This document shows positions 23,780 to 33,793 of a stretch of DNA of 64,000 nt, piece by piece. The DNA comes from Pachyseris speciosa (lineage: Eukaryota > Cnidaria > Anthozoa > Scleractinia > Pachyseridae): assembly GCA_016490735.1 (NCBI GenBank), contig JAEMWC010000072.1, positions 437,501 through 501,500 on the forward strand. Direction: 5' to 3'. The first letter of the stretch is position 1. Every line of letters starts with the position of its first letter. The position numbers were made by a program, and so were the translations under genes. Below the pieces are notes generated by a model that saw only the letters and a program-made list of their open reading frames with translations, searched no databases and was not told the origin of the DNA.

Positions 23780-24140
23780 AGGTGTATATGTTGTGGTTTA
23801 AATTTTTTTTGGTTTGATTTTTTATCAAACCAGTGCAACTTCTTGAAACTGGTTGAAAATTTTCAAGCTGGGTTAAACTTTTCAAACCAGTTTATTTTTT
23901 TACAAACTGGTTTGTTTATCAACTGTCTAAAAAAGGGATTTCCCACTTTTGCGGCGTGGTTAAAAAATAGGGGCCTGGTTTTTTGGGGGGGTTCTAAAAA
24001 GAATTAAAAGAGATAGTTGAATTAATTGTTTTCTAAAGGCTTGCTCTCTCTTTCACCTAACCTTCATCCCCACAATTACTCTTTAACCCCCTCTGGTTAG
24101 CCCTCTTCAATCTCAATCATTCCTATCACTCATTGAAGTT
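23780..24140. repeat. Palindrome-rich non-coding segment
   Basis: 23790-23920 has several copies of aaactggtt/aaccagtt in both orientations, so it is probably a decayed foldback repeat. 24000-24140 shows nothing. Confidence 0.4.
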
Positions 24141-24146
24141 GATCTT

Positions 24147-24650
24147 ATGGATTTTAGAAACTGTCCATGCGAATGCGAACCAAAGCACAAGTGGACTATC
24201 AATATTATTGATCACCACACAAAGGTTATTAATGTTCACCCCATTCATAACAAATTAGCTGAAGAAGTATTGAGTGAAATTGAGAAGTATTGCGTGATGT
24301 ATGGCTATCCCAAGAAAATGTTGACAGGCAATGGAGGTGAATTTGAAAAGAAAAAGCTGAAAACATTTTGCAGTGATAATCAGATCCAACTTCTCCATGG
24401 AGCAGCCAGAACACCGACGACACAAGGGCTGGTTGAAAGGTCAAATCGTACATTCAAAGAAGACATGAGAGCCTTAATAATGAGTACATGTGGTCTTGAA
24501 ATTGGCAAATGGTGCAAATACACAATGCAAGCATCCTACATCATGAATATTACATATCATCGTGCAATCAAGATGACACCATATGAAGCAGTGTTTCACA
24601 TGAAAGCAAAAAGGGAAAATTTAACCAAAAAAAATTTTGAACCACAACGT
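24147..24650 (+). pseudogene. Ginger/KRBA2-type integrase core
   Basis: The frame reads MDFRNCPCECEPKHKWTINI, IDHHTKVINVHP, then KMLTGNGGEFEKKKLKTFCS and RTPTTQGLVERSNRTFKEDM. This is the retroviral-type integrase fold as used by Ginger elements and KRBA2-like proteins. The first Asp (IDHHTK) and the Glu (GLVERSN) are there, but the second, normally SDNG, is TGNG, so a catalytic Asp is lost. The zinc-finger N-terminus is missing and the frame loses similarity after about 24640. Catalytically dead fragment. Confidence 0.75.
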
Positions 24651-24879
24651 ATATTTCCTTTTCATTTTGCCTCCGGTCTTTCTGTGATAATACTGAAGCT
24701 GTCTGGATTTTTGTTTTGGTTCTTCAACTTTGCTTTCCCCGTGTACTGGGTTTTCATTTTCGCTATCAGAACCTGAATATGTTTTCTCGCTGCTTGAAGA
24801 ACCGTCGAGGTTGTCCATACTTAACAAAATGTTTCCAAGTGAAGTCCTTATTTTACATGGCATTCATTCATGCAATGAT

Positions 24880-25436
24880 TAAACACTTATCTGTCATGTA
24901 AGTCATGAAACAATCTTGCAAGGAATGCTCTCGTGATCGTTGTATCGGATGGTAAATTAAACGCAGTAAATGCAAAGCAAAAAAACGTATTTTAAATGGT
25001 TTAGACATCATATCCAACCTGCGTTGACTTAAACACAACGGATTCATAAAGTTATCTCTACTCAGAGAGTTGAAAAAGGGAATCGAAGCATGTCTATGTT
25101 AAGGAATTTGCGTGCATGCTGTTAATACTTATCTGTTATTAAAGTCGTTTGGCAGGAGAAGAATTTAATACAAAGAATGTTTTGATTAGATGACTCACGC
25201 GAAGCAAAAGAAATCGCATCCACTATCTGAGCTTGTAGCTCTTCCATTTTTAGGACAAATTTTTTTTCTTAATCTTAGTTTGGCTTCAAAAAATGTTTGT
25301 GTAGGACTTATGGTAGATTACAATGTTCCTTATGTTAAATGGGCATACTGATATTTATCTCGTGACATTCACCGCTGTAACCAATCCCTGCTCTTCCAGT
25401 ATCAGTTAACCCATTCTCCAGTGACAGGTCAGTTGA
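24880..25436. other. No gene seen
   Basis: No supportable frame; possible upstream region of the BEN-type locus that starts near 25535. Confidence 0.4.
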
Positions 25437-25534
25437 ATGCAAAGCGGGATATTTGAAATCTTCTATAGGACAGTTAGCGTGCTCTTGGTGTTTACCAATC
25501 TTTCAATAGTATCTGTGTGTCTTTTGGCTAGAAT

Positions 25535-26170
25535 CATGGCGGTTTTCTATGTGGTAGATTTTCCATTAGAGGATGCTAAGTCGAGGGGGCCTCACATTGT
25601 GCCGGAAAGCAAGGTTAAAGAAGAAAATGGCTCTACCCGGTGTTCTGTGGAAAGTTGTGGATGAAAATGGTGAGCTAACAGAGGAATATTTTAAGGCAAC
25701 AAGCCTTAGGAAGGGCACAAAGAAAGAGTGTGGGGAATTTATTGACCGACTTAAGAAATCGCGTGAAAAGGCTGAGATCAGCAATAAATCATAATGGAAC
25801 CGAAAGAAGCCTCGCAAACTTTCTGATTATGACTTTGAAAATCTTGCGGAGCAGTAAACAGCAAAAAAACCACGGCCTAAAGTACGCAAATTTTCATTGA
25901 AAAATGTTTGTGCAGATCTTGAAACAATGGAGTCCGATTCAGAGTCATTTGACCCAGAGGCTGAAGAAAACAGCGTTCTTGCCGACGGTTCTTCCTGCCA
26001 AAACCGAGAGTCCCTACCACCACAGGAAGATTCGAGCTCTAAGGAGAAGAAGAGAAAGCCTAGGGCGAAAAAAGACAAGGAAAACAAAGAGAAAGGCTTC
26101 AGTAATGCAGCTCAGAAGAAAGCAAGATCTGAAAGTGCAGAGAGCCAGTCTATTGACATTGGCAAGACAG
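25535..26170 (+). pseudogene. BEN-type protein N-terminus (retains stops)
   Basis: Starts MAVFYVVDFPLEDAKSRGPH with IVPESKVKEENGS in frame 1. It changes frame near 25625 to VLWKVVDENGELTEEYF ... KGTKKECGEFIDRLKKSREK, then has in-frame stops near 25791 and 25856, and continues as VCADLETMESDSESFDPEAE and a Lys-rich segment to 26170. The layout matches the 2.1-kb exon (VPxSK, VxW, AxxLxxG). The coding stretch breaks off at a LINE tail. Later exons (45003-45140 and 48032-48718, with coiled coil and BEN domain) lie on the same strand beyond the Polinton. Probably a decayed BEN gene. Confidence 0.5.
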
Positions 26171-26176
26171 TCTCCC

Positions 26177-26177
<1 letters not shown>

Positions 26178-26207
<30 letters not shown>

Positions 26208-26353
26208 CATACATACATACATACATACATACATACATACATACATACATACATACATACATACATACATACATACATACATACATACATACATACATAC
26301 ATACATACATACATACATACATACATACATACATACATACATACATACATACA

Positions 26354-26384
<31 letters not shown>
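26178..26384. repeat. (TACA)n microsatellite, about 51 units
   Basis: Nearly perfect tetranucleotide array of about 207 bp. All six-frame translations through it (Tyr-Ile-His-Thr or Met-Tyr-Val-Cys repeats) are artefacts. Confidence 0.95.
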
Positions 26385-26492
26385 CTTCGAGAACAAAAGA
26401 AGAGAAAATCTATTTACATGCATAAAATAAATGTATTACATACATTAAATCTTTTTACATGCATAAAAAAAGTGTTAAGTATACCGTTCAGT

Positions 26493-27071
26493 CTAAAAGG
26501 AGATTGCTTCCAGAAGTCTTCTAAAACCAGATAAAGTAGACTCAGATCTTACATTATTAGGTAGGGAGTTCCAGTTCCTAGATGCAAAGTAACGAAAAGA
26601 GTTAAGGCCATAAGTAGTAGTAACGGGTTTACATAGTGATAAAATATTCGTTCTTCTAAAAGAGTATTCAGACTCATGCAAGGTAAACATGTCTTTAAGA
26701 TATTTAGGAAAACTGTCATAATTCAAACATTTGTAGATAGTAATTAACATATTTTGTATCCTTCGGTTGTACAGAGTTGCTCCTTCTGATTTATGTAGTA
26801 GCTGCTTGTAAGTCGAAACTTTATCATTAAAAACAATACGTACGGCGCGCTTATTAAGAGATTCTAATTTATCACAGTTTCTAGCACTACAAAAATGCCA
26901 GACCGTAGAGCAGTATAGAAAGTGAGGCAAAATGAAAGCATTATAACACTTTAACTTGGTAGCGGTACAAATGAGGTTACGAAATCTAATCATGACATTC
27001 AATTGACTATTGACTTTTTTACATACTGAAGATACATGTTCATTGAAGTTTAACTGATTATCAATAGTCAT
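26493..27071 (-). pseudogene. LINE reverse transcriptase C-terminal region
   Basis: 192 codons open. It has the post-palm block TIDNQLNFNEHVSSVCKKVN, the thumb region LPHFLYCSTVWHFCSARNCD ... LNKRAVRIVF and the end FRYFASRNWNSLPNNVRSES. These are the usual C-terminal motifs of Jockey-superfamily LINE RTs. The catalytic YADD region is absent because of 5' truncation, so the fragment is inert although its frame is intact. Confidence 0.8.
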
Positions 27072-27159
27072 CCAAGCAAGTCCATGGAGTCCTCGACAGG
27101 AAAAGAGAATTTGTGGTCAGTGGTCCCTAAAACCTTAGCATGAAGTTACTCCTTTATGG

Positions 27160-27383
27160 GAATGAAATGGACAGACCCGTTGAGTTCAATATTTATGTGG
27201 ATGCGGAAACCATATTTTAAGACCTTGAAAAGCCTAATAATGCAGACGACAGGAATTCCATCTGACAATCAGCTCCTGGTTTTCAAAGGGCAAGAGTGGA
27301 AAATGGATGAAAATGGTAGAATATGTGATGATTAGTCAACCAATGACCTGGTGGCAATATCGAAGAATGTAAACCCTCAAAGA
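27160..27383 (+). pseudogene. Degenerate ubiquitin-like exon
   Basis: The frame FNIYVDAETIF stops, then continues in a shifted frame as MQTTGIPSDNQLLVFKGQEW and later NDLVAISKNV. It ends at a perfect donor (AAAGA|GTAAGT, 27384-27389). 'TGIPxxxQxLxFxG' is a ubiquitin-fold hallmark, and the order of motifs recalls the ubiquitin-like domain after the kinase in TBK1/IKKe-type proteins (weak inference). One frame shift and stops mark it as dead. The Polinton lies 110 bp downstream in what would be its intron. Confidence 0.35.
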
Positions 27384-27490
27384 GTAAGTAGTTTTATTTC
27401 AAACAATCTTGAAATGCACGAATTTCAGTATTTCTGTTCCTGTCTTATTCTGCGTGACTGACCAAGATGCTGAGTCAAGACGCTTGCTCG

Positions 27491-27496
27491 AGCATT
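27491..27496. repeat. Polinton target-site duplication, left (agcatt)
   Basis: agcatt directly abuts the left terminus and is repeated exactly at 44744-44749. Six bp is the diagnostic length for Polintons. Confidence 0.95.
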
Positions 27497-27657
27497 AGTA
27501 GTATAGTGTTTGGGGGTACCAGATCAAAAATTAATCAAATGGAATCACATACTGATTTAGGGGGGTGTTTTAGGAAAATGATCTCGGATTTTGGAAAAAC
27601 TATAGTTATTTTATTTTTGGAAATCTATAGTTGAATAATTTGATGATATCTATAGTT
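27497..27657 (+). repeat. Polinton terminal inverted repeat, left
   Basis: 161 bp; matches the reverse complement of 44583-44743 except for one base (ttttagGaaaa against ttttagCaaaa). The inner part repeats tatagtt motifs and can itself fold. Confidence 0.95.
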
Positions 27658-27800
27658 GATTAAAAATGCGTGACTTTCTCGGAAAAATCACCAAGCGTGA
27701 CATTCTCGGAAAAACAGGAAATAAGTCATCGCCTATAGCTATTATTTCTCACAGGTTTCGTCTCATGGTTTAAAAATAAAATATCAAATAATATTATAGA

Positions 27801-28364
27801 ATGAGTTGTTATTCAGTAATTCACGATGAATTAAAGAATATGGAAGAATATGCTTGTCCTTTTTGTGATAAGCAATTGACAAAAGTTGATAGTAGTGTGA
27901 CTGTATCATGCTGTAGTAATCAGGAAATGTTAAACGATAATGGTGTGAGCCTCTGTACAAATTGTGGTTCAGTACATGGTTATGATTATGTTAAAGAGTA
28001 TGTTGACTTTTATGAGAATATGTATAACATACGACGGAAATCGGTATATCATCGTAAGTACCATATCGAAAATATGATAAATGGTATATGCTGTGATAAT
28101 GGTTTTCAAATTTCTGTAAAAGATAGTGGTAAAATATTAAAAATATTCGAAGAGATAGACAAAGTACTCCCATTAGTGAATAAAAATCGTAAAAGGATGA
28201 TAAGTACTAAATTTATCCTTAAGCAAATATTTTTAATGCTTGGTCTTCCTTTTGAGAGTATAATTATAACAAATTCAAAAAAGACTCTTAAATTTTATAA
28301 CCAATATTGGATTGAAATTTTATTGTTAAGATTTGATGTGATTATTGGTATTATTAGACAGTGA
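27801..28364 (+). CDS. VLTF3/TFIIB-like zinc-ribbon factor
   Basis: 187 residues, intact. It has paired cysteines CPFCDKQL, then SLCTNCGSVHGYDYV, which form a zinc ribbon. The basic segment RRKSVYHRKYHIENMI resembles the conserved 'YxRxxHF' box of the poxvirus late transcription factor VLTF3 family found in large DNA viruses and Polinton-like viruses. A likely role is activating late viral genes. It is the first gene inside the left repeat, overlaps the 3' end of the convergent 2TM gene by 11 bp and is not in the structural cluster. It lacks the exact TCTAA-N11 promoter seen on structural genes. The zinc ribbon is seen; the VLTF3 link is inferred. Confidence 0.65.
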   Translation: MSCYSVIHDELKNMEEYACPFCDKQLTKVDSSVTVSCCSNQEMLNDNGVSLCTNCGSVHGYDYVKEYVDFYENMYNIRRKSVYHRKYHIENMINGICCDNGFQISVKDSGKILKIFEEIDKVLPLVNKNRKRMISTKFILKQIFLMLGLPFESIIITNSKKTLKFYNQYWIEILLLRFDVIIGIIRQ

Positions 28365-28851
28365 ATTTTTCATCATATTTTAGTAAGTACTTATCAATAA
28401 CAGGACTGTTGTCAGTCACATAATCATTAATGTTCTTCATTGTGTTGTGGATGCTGGACTCATTGAAATTACCGCTTCTCATTGTGTCTTTTATGGTATT
28501 AAGTAGATGTTGATAGCTTTGATAAGCATATGTACAATTTTGGATTTTGAGATCGAGGTTTTTATGCTTCATCCACCCTTGTATCAAAAGTGCTGCTGTA
28601 CTGATGGCTACCAAACTAACACCACCAGTTGCTATGCTTGTGGCGAGACCCCCAGTTGCAAAGATGATAGACAATGAGTTCCCAAGTAATTTCCATTTTT
28701 TGAACTGTTTCACCGCCTGTTTGTGGGCCCAACACTTTCTGTGATAAGTGTGGTAATAGGATTTTAATTCATTAATCTGGTCTTCTGTCAATTCACCTGA
28801 AATATGGTTCCAGTTGAATATGCTTTTTCGATTATCAGTCATATATATCAT
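28354..28851 (-). CDS. Two-transmembrane (SLATT-like) protein
   Basis: 165 residues, intact. An N-terminal helix (ELTEDQINELKSYYHTYHRK) is followed by a hairpin of two hydrophobic, Gly/Ala-rich helices (SIIFATGGLATSIATGGVSL, then VAISTAALLIQGWM). A C-terminal helical region follows. This 'helix - 2TM - helix' layout resembles SLATT-type membrane domains, but I cannot confirm homology. The start may be the second Met (28842), because tatATG immediately precedes it. Role unknown; possibly a virion membrane-active or host-interaction protein. Confidence 0.55.
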   Translation of the reverse strand: MIYMTDNRKSIFNWNHISGELTEDQINELKSYYHTYHRKCWAHKQAVKQFKKWKLLGNSLSIIFATGGLATSIATGGVSLVAISTAALLIQGWMKHKNLDLKIQNCTYAYQSYQHLLNTIKDTMRSGNFNESSIHNTMKNINDYVTDNSPVIDKYLLKYDEKFTV

Positions 28852-29274
28852 TTATATTATAATTCTTTTGCAAATACAATAAATTAATCCAGAGATTTGA
28901 CCGCGTAATGGAGATCTTTTCATCCATTTTGTTGTAAGGTTCTTTGGTATGGTATATGTGTACCCTCTGTCTAATGAATAACGGTTATAGAACCTTCCAA
29001 AAGCATCGTGGAGAATACTATGTGAGTGTAATACATCAATCCAACCAAGTGTTCTTTCAAAAAATCGTGTAGTGCAACCATTTCCTGGACCAATAAGTCC
29101 TATACCATCATTAAGATATAAAATATTGTTTATTGAAATTTTTATTTTAAAATGCTTGAAATACAAATATTGGTACACCAGGCATGATTTCAATATTGTG
29201 TCATCAATATGAATATGCTGTTGTTTGGTTTCATCAAAAAAATATTTCACGTATTTGATTATGTCTTCTATCAT
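28852..29274 (-). CDS. Conserved Polinton-type hypothetical with HSxLHDAFG motif
   Basis: 140 residues, intact, ending 1 bp before the 2TM gene and overlapping the fibre gene upstream by 4 bp. The notable segment is GPGNGCTTRFFERTLG then DVLHSHSILHDAFGRFYNRY. The paired His/Asp in 'HSxxHDxxG' looks like an active-site or metal-binding motif and recalls similar phage virion proteins, but no family is assigned. It is basic at the C-terminus. Tight packing with the fibre genes suggests a virion or entry role (inference). Confidence 0.5.
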   Translation of the reverse strand: MIEDIIKYVKYFFDETKQQHIHIDDTILKSCLVYQYLYFKHFKIKISINNILYLNDGIGLIGPGNGCTTRFFERTLGWIDVLHSHSILHDAFGRFYNRYSLDRGYTYTIPKNLTTKWMKRSPLRGQISGLIYCICKRIII

Positions 29275-30300
29275 ATACTATATCGTTGCATTAAAATTTG
29301 ATGATGATCTAAAATTGTTTTTTCATCTAATATGAAATCCAAGTATACACAGAAAAAAATAATACAACCGTCTAAAGGTGCGATGGAACTTAGATCTAAA
29401 TCACCAAAAGTCATTTGTTGACTACCAGTTCTATTGGCAGCTGTGAAACTTCCCATATGTTTTTTGTTCCAATAGATTTTACTTTTGTTTGTATTAGGAG
29501 AAGATAAATTGTCCCAGTGAACAGACAAGCAGTGCCAAACATTAATTTGACCTAAATCATTTGTGGAATAATCTGCTATTTTTGTGAAATTTTGTATAGA
29601 TGCTTCTGGACCAAAATACACACAATTTTTTTTGATCAACACCACTTATAGCTAAATTTGAACCATTGTAGTAGCTGACAAACTTATCATAACCTCCATT
29701 ATCATGACCAAAAAGCCCATTTTTCCATGGATTTCCACCTGTATTTGAATTTAATTTGTAAACAATGAAGATATTAACAGCATTATTATTTAAATTGAGT
29801 TGACTTATCATTCTTTGTGATCCATCAAACTTTAAAAAATAACGTCCATTAAGTTTCTCAGCCTTGGTACAAACAGTAGGTCTTGAATTTATGGTTGACT
29901 GTGTTGCATCATTTTCTTCATTTGAGAGATCGTATAATGTTTCAACTTTTCTGTTTGCATTCATATCTACAAAGTCATTATTGGCTCTGTCAATTTGATA
30001 AACACATTTTGAGTATAATCTGATAAATTCAGAAACCCATAAATCTAAAAAACTATCTCTAACAATATCAGAAACTTGTGATTTGACAACAACATGATCA
30101 GAATCATTGCCTGCTTTTACATTTGTCAAAAGTTTGTTTCCAAGATCATAGTGCCCATCTTGTGTCAAATTAAATCCATTTCCATTATCACCTTTATCAC
30201 CTTTTGGACCGATTAGACCTCTATCACCTTTATCACCTTTTGGACCTGTTTTACCAGTTCTTATATTATCTTTATTTGATGAATGATTGAATATACCCAT
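29271..30300 (-). pseudogene. Fibre protein B: collagen stalk + LamG/ConA-like head
   Basis: Starts MGIFNHSSNKDNIRTG, almost identical to fibre A. It then has 8-9 Gly-X-Y triplets (GPKGDKGDRG...), one tail-fibre-type repeat (YDLGNKLLTNVKAGNDSDHV) and a globular part with KLNGRYFLKFDGSQRM and FGHDNGGYDKFVSYYNGS. That part looks like a concanavalin/laminin-G beta sandwich, a frequent glycan-binding head. The frame breaks in a run of eight A (29626-29633, one too many) and the C-terminus continues in another frame to 29271. TCTAA lies 11 nt before the ATG. Predicted receptor-binding spike; broken in this copy. Confidence 0.7.
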
Positions 30301-30311
30301 ATAATATTAAT

Positions 30312-30316
30312 TTAGA
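30312..30316 (-). promoter_or_regulatory. TCTAA late-promoter box, fibre B
   Basis: TCTAA, exactly 11 nt before the ATG at 30300, directly after the fibre A stop codon. Confidence 0.55.
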
Positions 30317-33140
30317 TTAATTCATAATCACTTCAAGTGTGAATGTTGTATCGAAAGCACCTGTATTAGGATGTGAATAGTCAATTATAAAATAGCCTCT
30401 CGATAATGATTTATTGACTGTAACTGTTCTTATGTTTCTACTCATAGAAGGAATTCTATATTCGAAAAAAGTTGCTGGAAGTGGTAATAATCCAGCGCCT
30501 TCATTCTTTTTCTTGAAGTACAACATTCCGGGTTTTGTTCCTTGTAGGATATGCATTTTCTTAATATAAAAGTTATTGTTATGAATGACTAAATATTCAG
30601 AGCCATTTATCAATACAGGCTTTAAAGCATTCTTATTATGTCCTTGACTGGCTTCAACAAAGCAATTTAAATATTGTATTTGACCGATTATTCCATTCCC
30701 ATTCAAATTTAGATCACCTCCTAATTTCGGCCTGTAAAGAGCAAATCCACCTAAATCGAAAGCTGTTTCCATAATTAGACCTGTAACGCTAGAACGAAAT
30801 AGATTTAAAGCACCATTATGAATTCTATGGCCATTTAGATTTAAATCACCACCAAGTTTAGCCTCTTTTATTGAATATTTGTTCATATTAATATCATTTA
30901 GCATTGTCAATTCACCATTTTGACCATCAAACAAGTTTCTTGATTCATTTATCACAGCGTTTCCATTCAAATCTAAATCGGTTTGTAATTATATTTTTTC
31001 ATTCACGATTTTATAAGCTTCTGTGAAGTCGTAAACACTTGATGGAACGTCTACAGCTTCAAAATCAATACCATATGCAACACAATGAACTTTGTACTTA
31101 TTTGGATAAGTTGGGTTAGCATTAATATGTATTGTACAATATAAATATTCAGGTGGTGAACTTACTGAAGGTTTTTCAATCCATAATAAATATCTCGAAT
31201 GATCTTCATTTCTGTTGTCAAATTTTCTCCCTACAGTTCTATGAATTGTGATTCCACCAGTTGCACTGAATGTTACACTACTAAAATTCATTCCTTCATA
31301 ATCAGGAAATAGCCATTCGAGAACAAAAGTGTATTTTCCATCTTTTATTGTGTACATATTAAAACCAATTCTAGCTCTGTAAATATGATTAGCTTCTTTA
31401 TTCAAGTCTACATCAATGACCTTTTTTGAAATCAAATGTGGTGAACGAGGTAAATTGACATATCCATTAACTGTCAAGCCATATTCAGTACTGACTTCAT
31501 CGATATCATTCATCAAATATTTGAAAGCATTCTTTGGATGAGAAGCAGATGAAATATGACTTTTGTCAACATATTTTTTTGTTTGCCCCACTGGTTGGAT
31601 CCACAGGGTCTTTCAAGTTTGTGAGTGTGTTGTCGTGCATGTCAATATCACCAGCCATTTGACCTCCAACAAGTTTAAGAAAAGGGGCCCGGTCAACATA
31701 AATTTTGTTGGCAACATCTTTGTCGCCAGCTGGAGCCCCAACATTTATAATTTTATTATCATGTAAGTCAATATAGCCTGAAGCATGGATCTGGCCAACA
31801 TTCTCCAAGTGTTTGTTTAAAAAATCATAACTTCCATCAGATGTAAATCCAATAATATCTTTAGTTTTATCGTCTACATAAAACTTGTTGGCAGCATCTG
31901 TGTTAGCAGTTGGTGTTGCACAGTTGATCACTTTGTTACCAGCAAGATTTAAATTAGCAGTCATTTCTTGTGTTCCATCTCGAAGTAGAGTTTGACCAAT
32001 ACTGCTTTTTGATGCGAGATTAGTGTCAATATATGATTTATTCACAAGATCTGCTGGTTGGTTTCCTATCCCATGACCTGTAATAATAAACCCCCCAAAA
32101 TCCTGATTGCCTGTCATTATAACACTTCCATCTTTTTTGACAAAGTCTGATGTGTTAAAATTAGCAATTACAGCATCAACATACTTTTTGTTTACAGCGT
32201 CTTGTGGGTTTGAGGGGTTATCCTGTAGGTTGATGATTTTGTTTAATTTCATGTCAATATTACCACCAAAGGCAACACTACCATTTTCAATTTCATAAAC
32301 TGGGTCATGAATATGTGATAAAATGATATTGGAAAATCCATAAATACCATAAACTGTAATGTGATGTTTGACATTTTTTAATATATTTGGTGTAATAACT
32401 GTTAATTCAATTGTTGAAGTTCCTTGACTTGTTTTTTCGATGAAGAATATTTTCTTAAGATAACCATCAACAATATGTGTCTTTGGAAATGCTCTTTGTA
32501 TTGGACTTTTTCTTATATGCATATTTTGTGTCTCCATTTCAATATTAACTATTGCCAGCTCTAGATAATTTTCTGTATAAAATTCAACAACAAAAGTATA
32601 ATTTGAAACTTCCAATTGTGATACATTTAACATAAAAACAGATATCATACTTTCATTTGGAATTCTGAAAGACAATGATTTTTTATTAATCTTGTATGGA
32701 CTTTTATTGAAGTCTTCTAATTGAAGATTATTCGCATTTTGTGTTACAGTTGTTTTCGATATGTCTTCGAGAAGAAATTTAAATGGATTTTCCCGAGTTC
32801 CTTCAATTGATAAAATAGCATCGTTTACATATCTTAAATTTGTGGAATCGCTATTATTTATTGGCGAGCCAACGTTTGTAAGACGTTTGTTTTCAACATC
32901 ATAACTACCATCCAGTGTTAATTGTAATCCACCTGTATCACCCTTGTCACCTTTATAACCTCTCGGACCTCTTTCACCTTTAAAACCAAATGGACCTCTA
33001 TCACCTTCATCACCTTTTAGGCCTGCTGGACCTCTATCACCTTTATCACCTTTTGGGCCTGCTGGACCAGTTGGACCAGCCGGACCTCTTTCTCCAGTTC
33101 TTATATTATCTTTATTTGGTGAATAGTTGAATATACCCAT
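30317..33140 (-). pseudogene. Fibre protein A: long collagen stalk + tail-fibre repeats
   Basis: The N-terminus MGIFNYSPNKDNIRTG is shared with fibre B. It continues with about 18 Gly-X-Y triplets (GPAGPKGDKGDRG...). After that come six or more roughly 50-residue repeats ending 'NxxDAxNKKYVD' (for example NPQDAVNKKYVD and TDAANKFYVDDKT), like bacteriophage tail-fibre shafts, and further LGGDLNLNG-type repeats near the end. The frame breaks at a seven-A run (31574-31580), and an in-frame TAA sits at 30989-30991, splitting the gene into three open pieces. About 940 codons in all. Likely a trimeric virion fibre; the collagen-plus-tail-fibre combination is unusual. Confidence 0.75.
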
Positions 33141-33151
33141 ATATTATTAGA

Positions 33152-33156
33152 TTAGA
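33152..33156 (-). promoter_or_regulatory. TCTAA late-promoter box, fibre A
   Basis: TCTAA 11 nt before the ATG at 33140. It overlaps the TAA stop codon of the ATPase gene. Confidence 0.6.
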
Positions 33157-33793
33157 TAACTCCATAAAAGTTTCTCTTAACTGTTTTCATTGGTTTATCA
33201 ACATAACAGAAAGAATATGGTTTCTTAGTTGCTTCAATGTATTTCTGCTTATCGATTCCAAGCTCTTGTGATATAATGTTTCTCTCTCTTGTAGATGGAA
33301 AATCGTAAAGGCAGAAGTGGCTACAATTAAGCCTAACAGATTTTGGGCATCCATAGAACGACTGTGTTAGGTATAGTACTGAACAATTTTTGTGGCGACC
33401 TTGAATGAAATAGCTGATGATTTGATCTTGTTTTTTATCCGTCATGAAATCATCAAACACAACCAGCCGCTGTAAATCAGTGTCTTTAATTTGTTCAACA
33501 GGTAAAATTTCATCTTGACTACAAATTAAAACGGGGTAACCAACTTGTTTGCTTATTCCATCCATCACTTGCTGCAAATATTGATATTTGTCTTGATCCA
33601 AGTTTTTGGCGTACAGATGTATTTGATCGTAATAGACAAGCGGTTCCATAATCAAGTGCATAAACAGTGTTGTCTTTCCGGATCCAGAATTTCCAGCCAA
33701 TAACATTCTGAATGTATCTTTTGGCATATATGGATACAACTGTCTGAAAGACTTGTTTGAATTCTGGATTATATCATAATTTGGAATTTCCAT
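33152..33793 (-). CDS. ATP: FtsK/HerA-type genome-packaging ATPase
   Basis: 213 residues, intact. Walker A is LLAGNSGSGKTTLF (residues 31-44), Walker B is RLVVFDDF, and a sensor-like LTQSFYG follows. It has the size and motif spacing of Polinton and adenovirus-IVa2-like/NCLDV A32-like packaging ATPases, which pump DNA into the capsid. It starts at 33793 with an ATG preceded by TCTAA-N11 and shares a divergent 36-bp promoter region with the coiled-coil gene. Together with the capsid genes it argues that the element could form virions. Confidence 0.9.
   Translation of the reverse strand: MEIPNYDIIQNSNKSFRQLYPYMPKDTFRMLLAGNSGSGKTTLFMHLIMEPLVYYDQIHLYAKNLDQDKYQYLQQVMDGISKQVGYPVLICSQDEILPVEQIKDTDLQRLVVFDDFMTDKKQDQIISYFIQGRHKNCSVLYLTQSFYGCPKSVRLNCSHFCLYDFPSTRERNIISQELGIDKQKYIEATKKPYSFCYVDKPMKTVKRNFYGVI

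Larger units (their letters stand above)
26177..27075 (-). mobile_element. 5'-truncated L2/CR1-like LINE with (TGTA)n tail
   Basis: The minus strand holds the C-terminus of an RT polyprotein, a short 3' UTR and then an uninterrupted (ATGT)n tail. A microsatellite tail and strong 5' truncation are typical of CR1/L2-clade LINEs. It inserted into or next to the BEN-type coding sequence, which stops exactly at the tail. Confidence 0.75.

Noticed and set aside
25897..26430. Long open frames made of Tyr-Ile-His-Thr or Met-Tyr-Val-Cys repeats
   Set aside because: They are translations of the (TACA)n microsatellite, open in every frame that avoids stops.
31570..31585. Programmed frameshifting at A-runs in fibre and polymerase genes
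   Set aside because: The shifts are of the +1-base kind rather than classic -1 slippage. They also occur in unrelated genes outside the Polinton, and real stop codons are present too.
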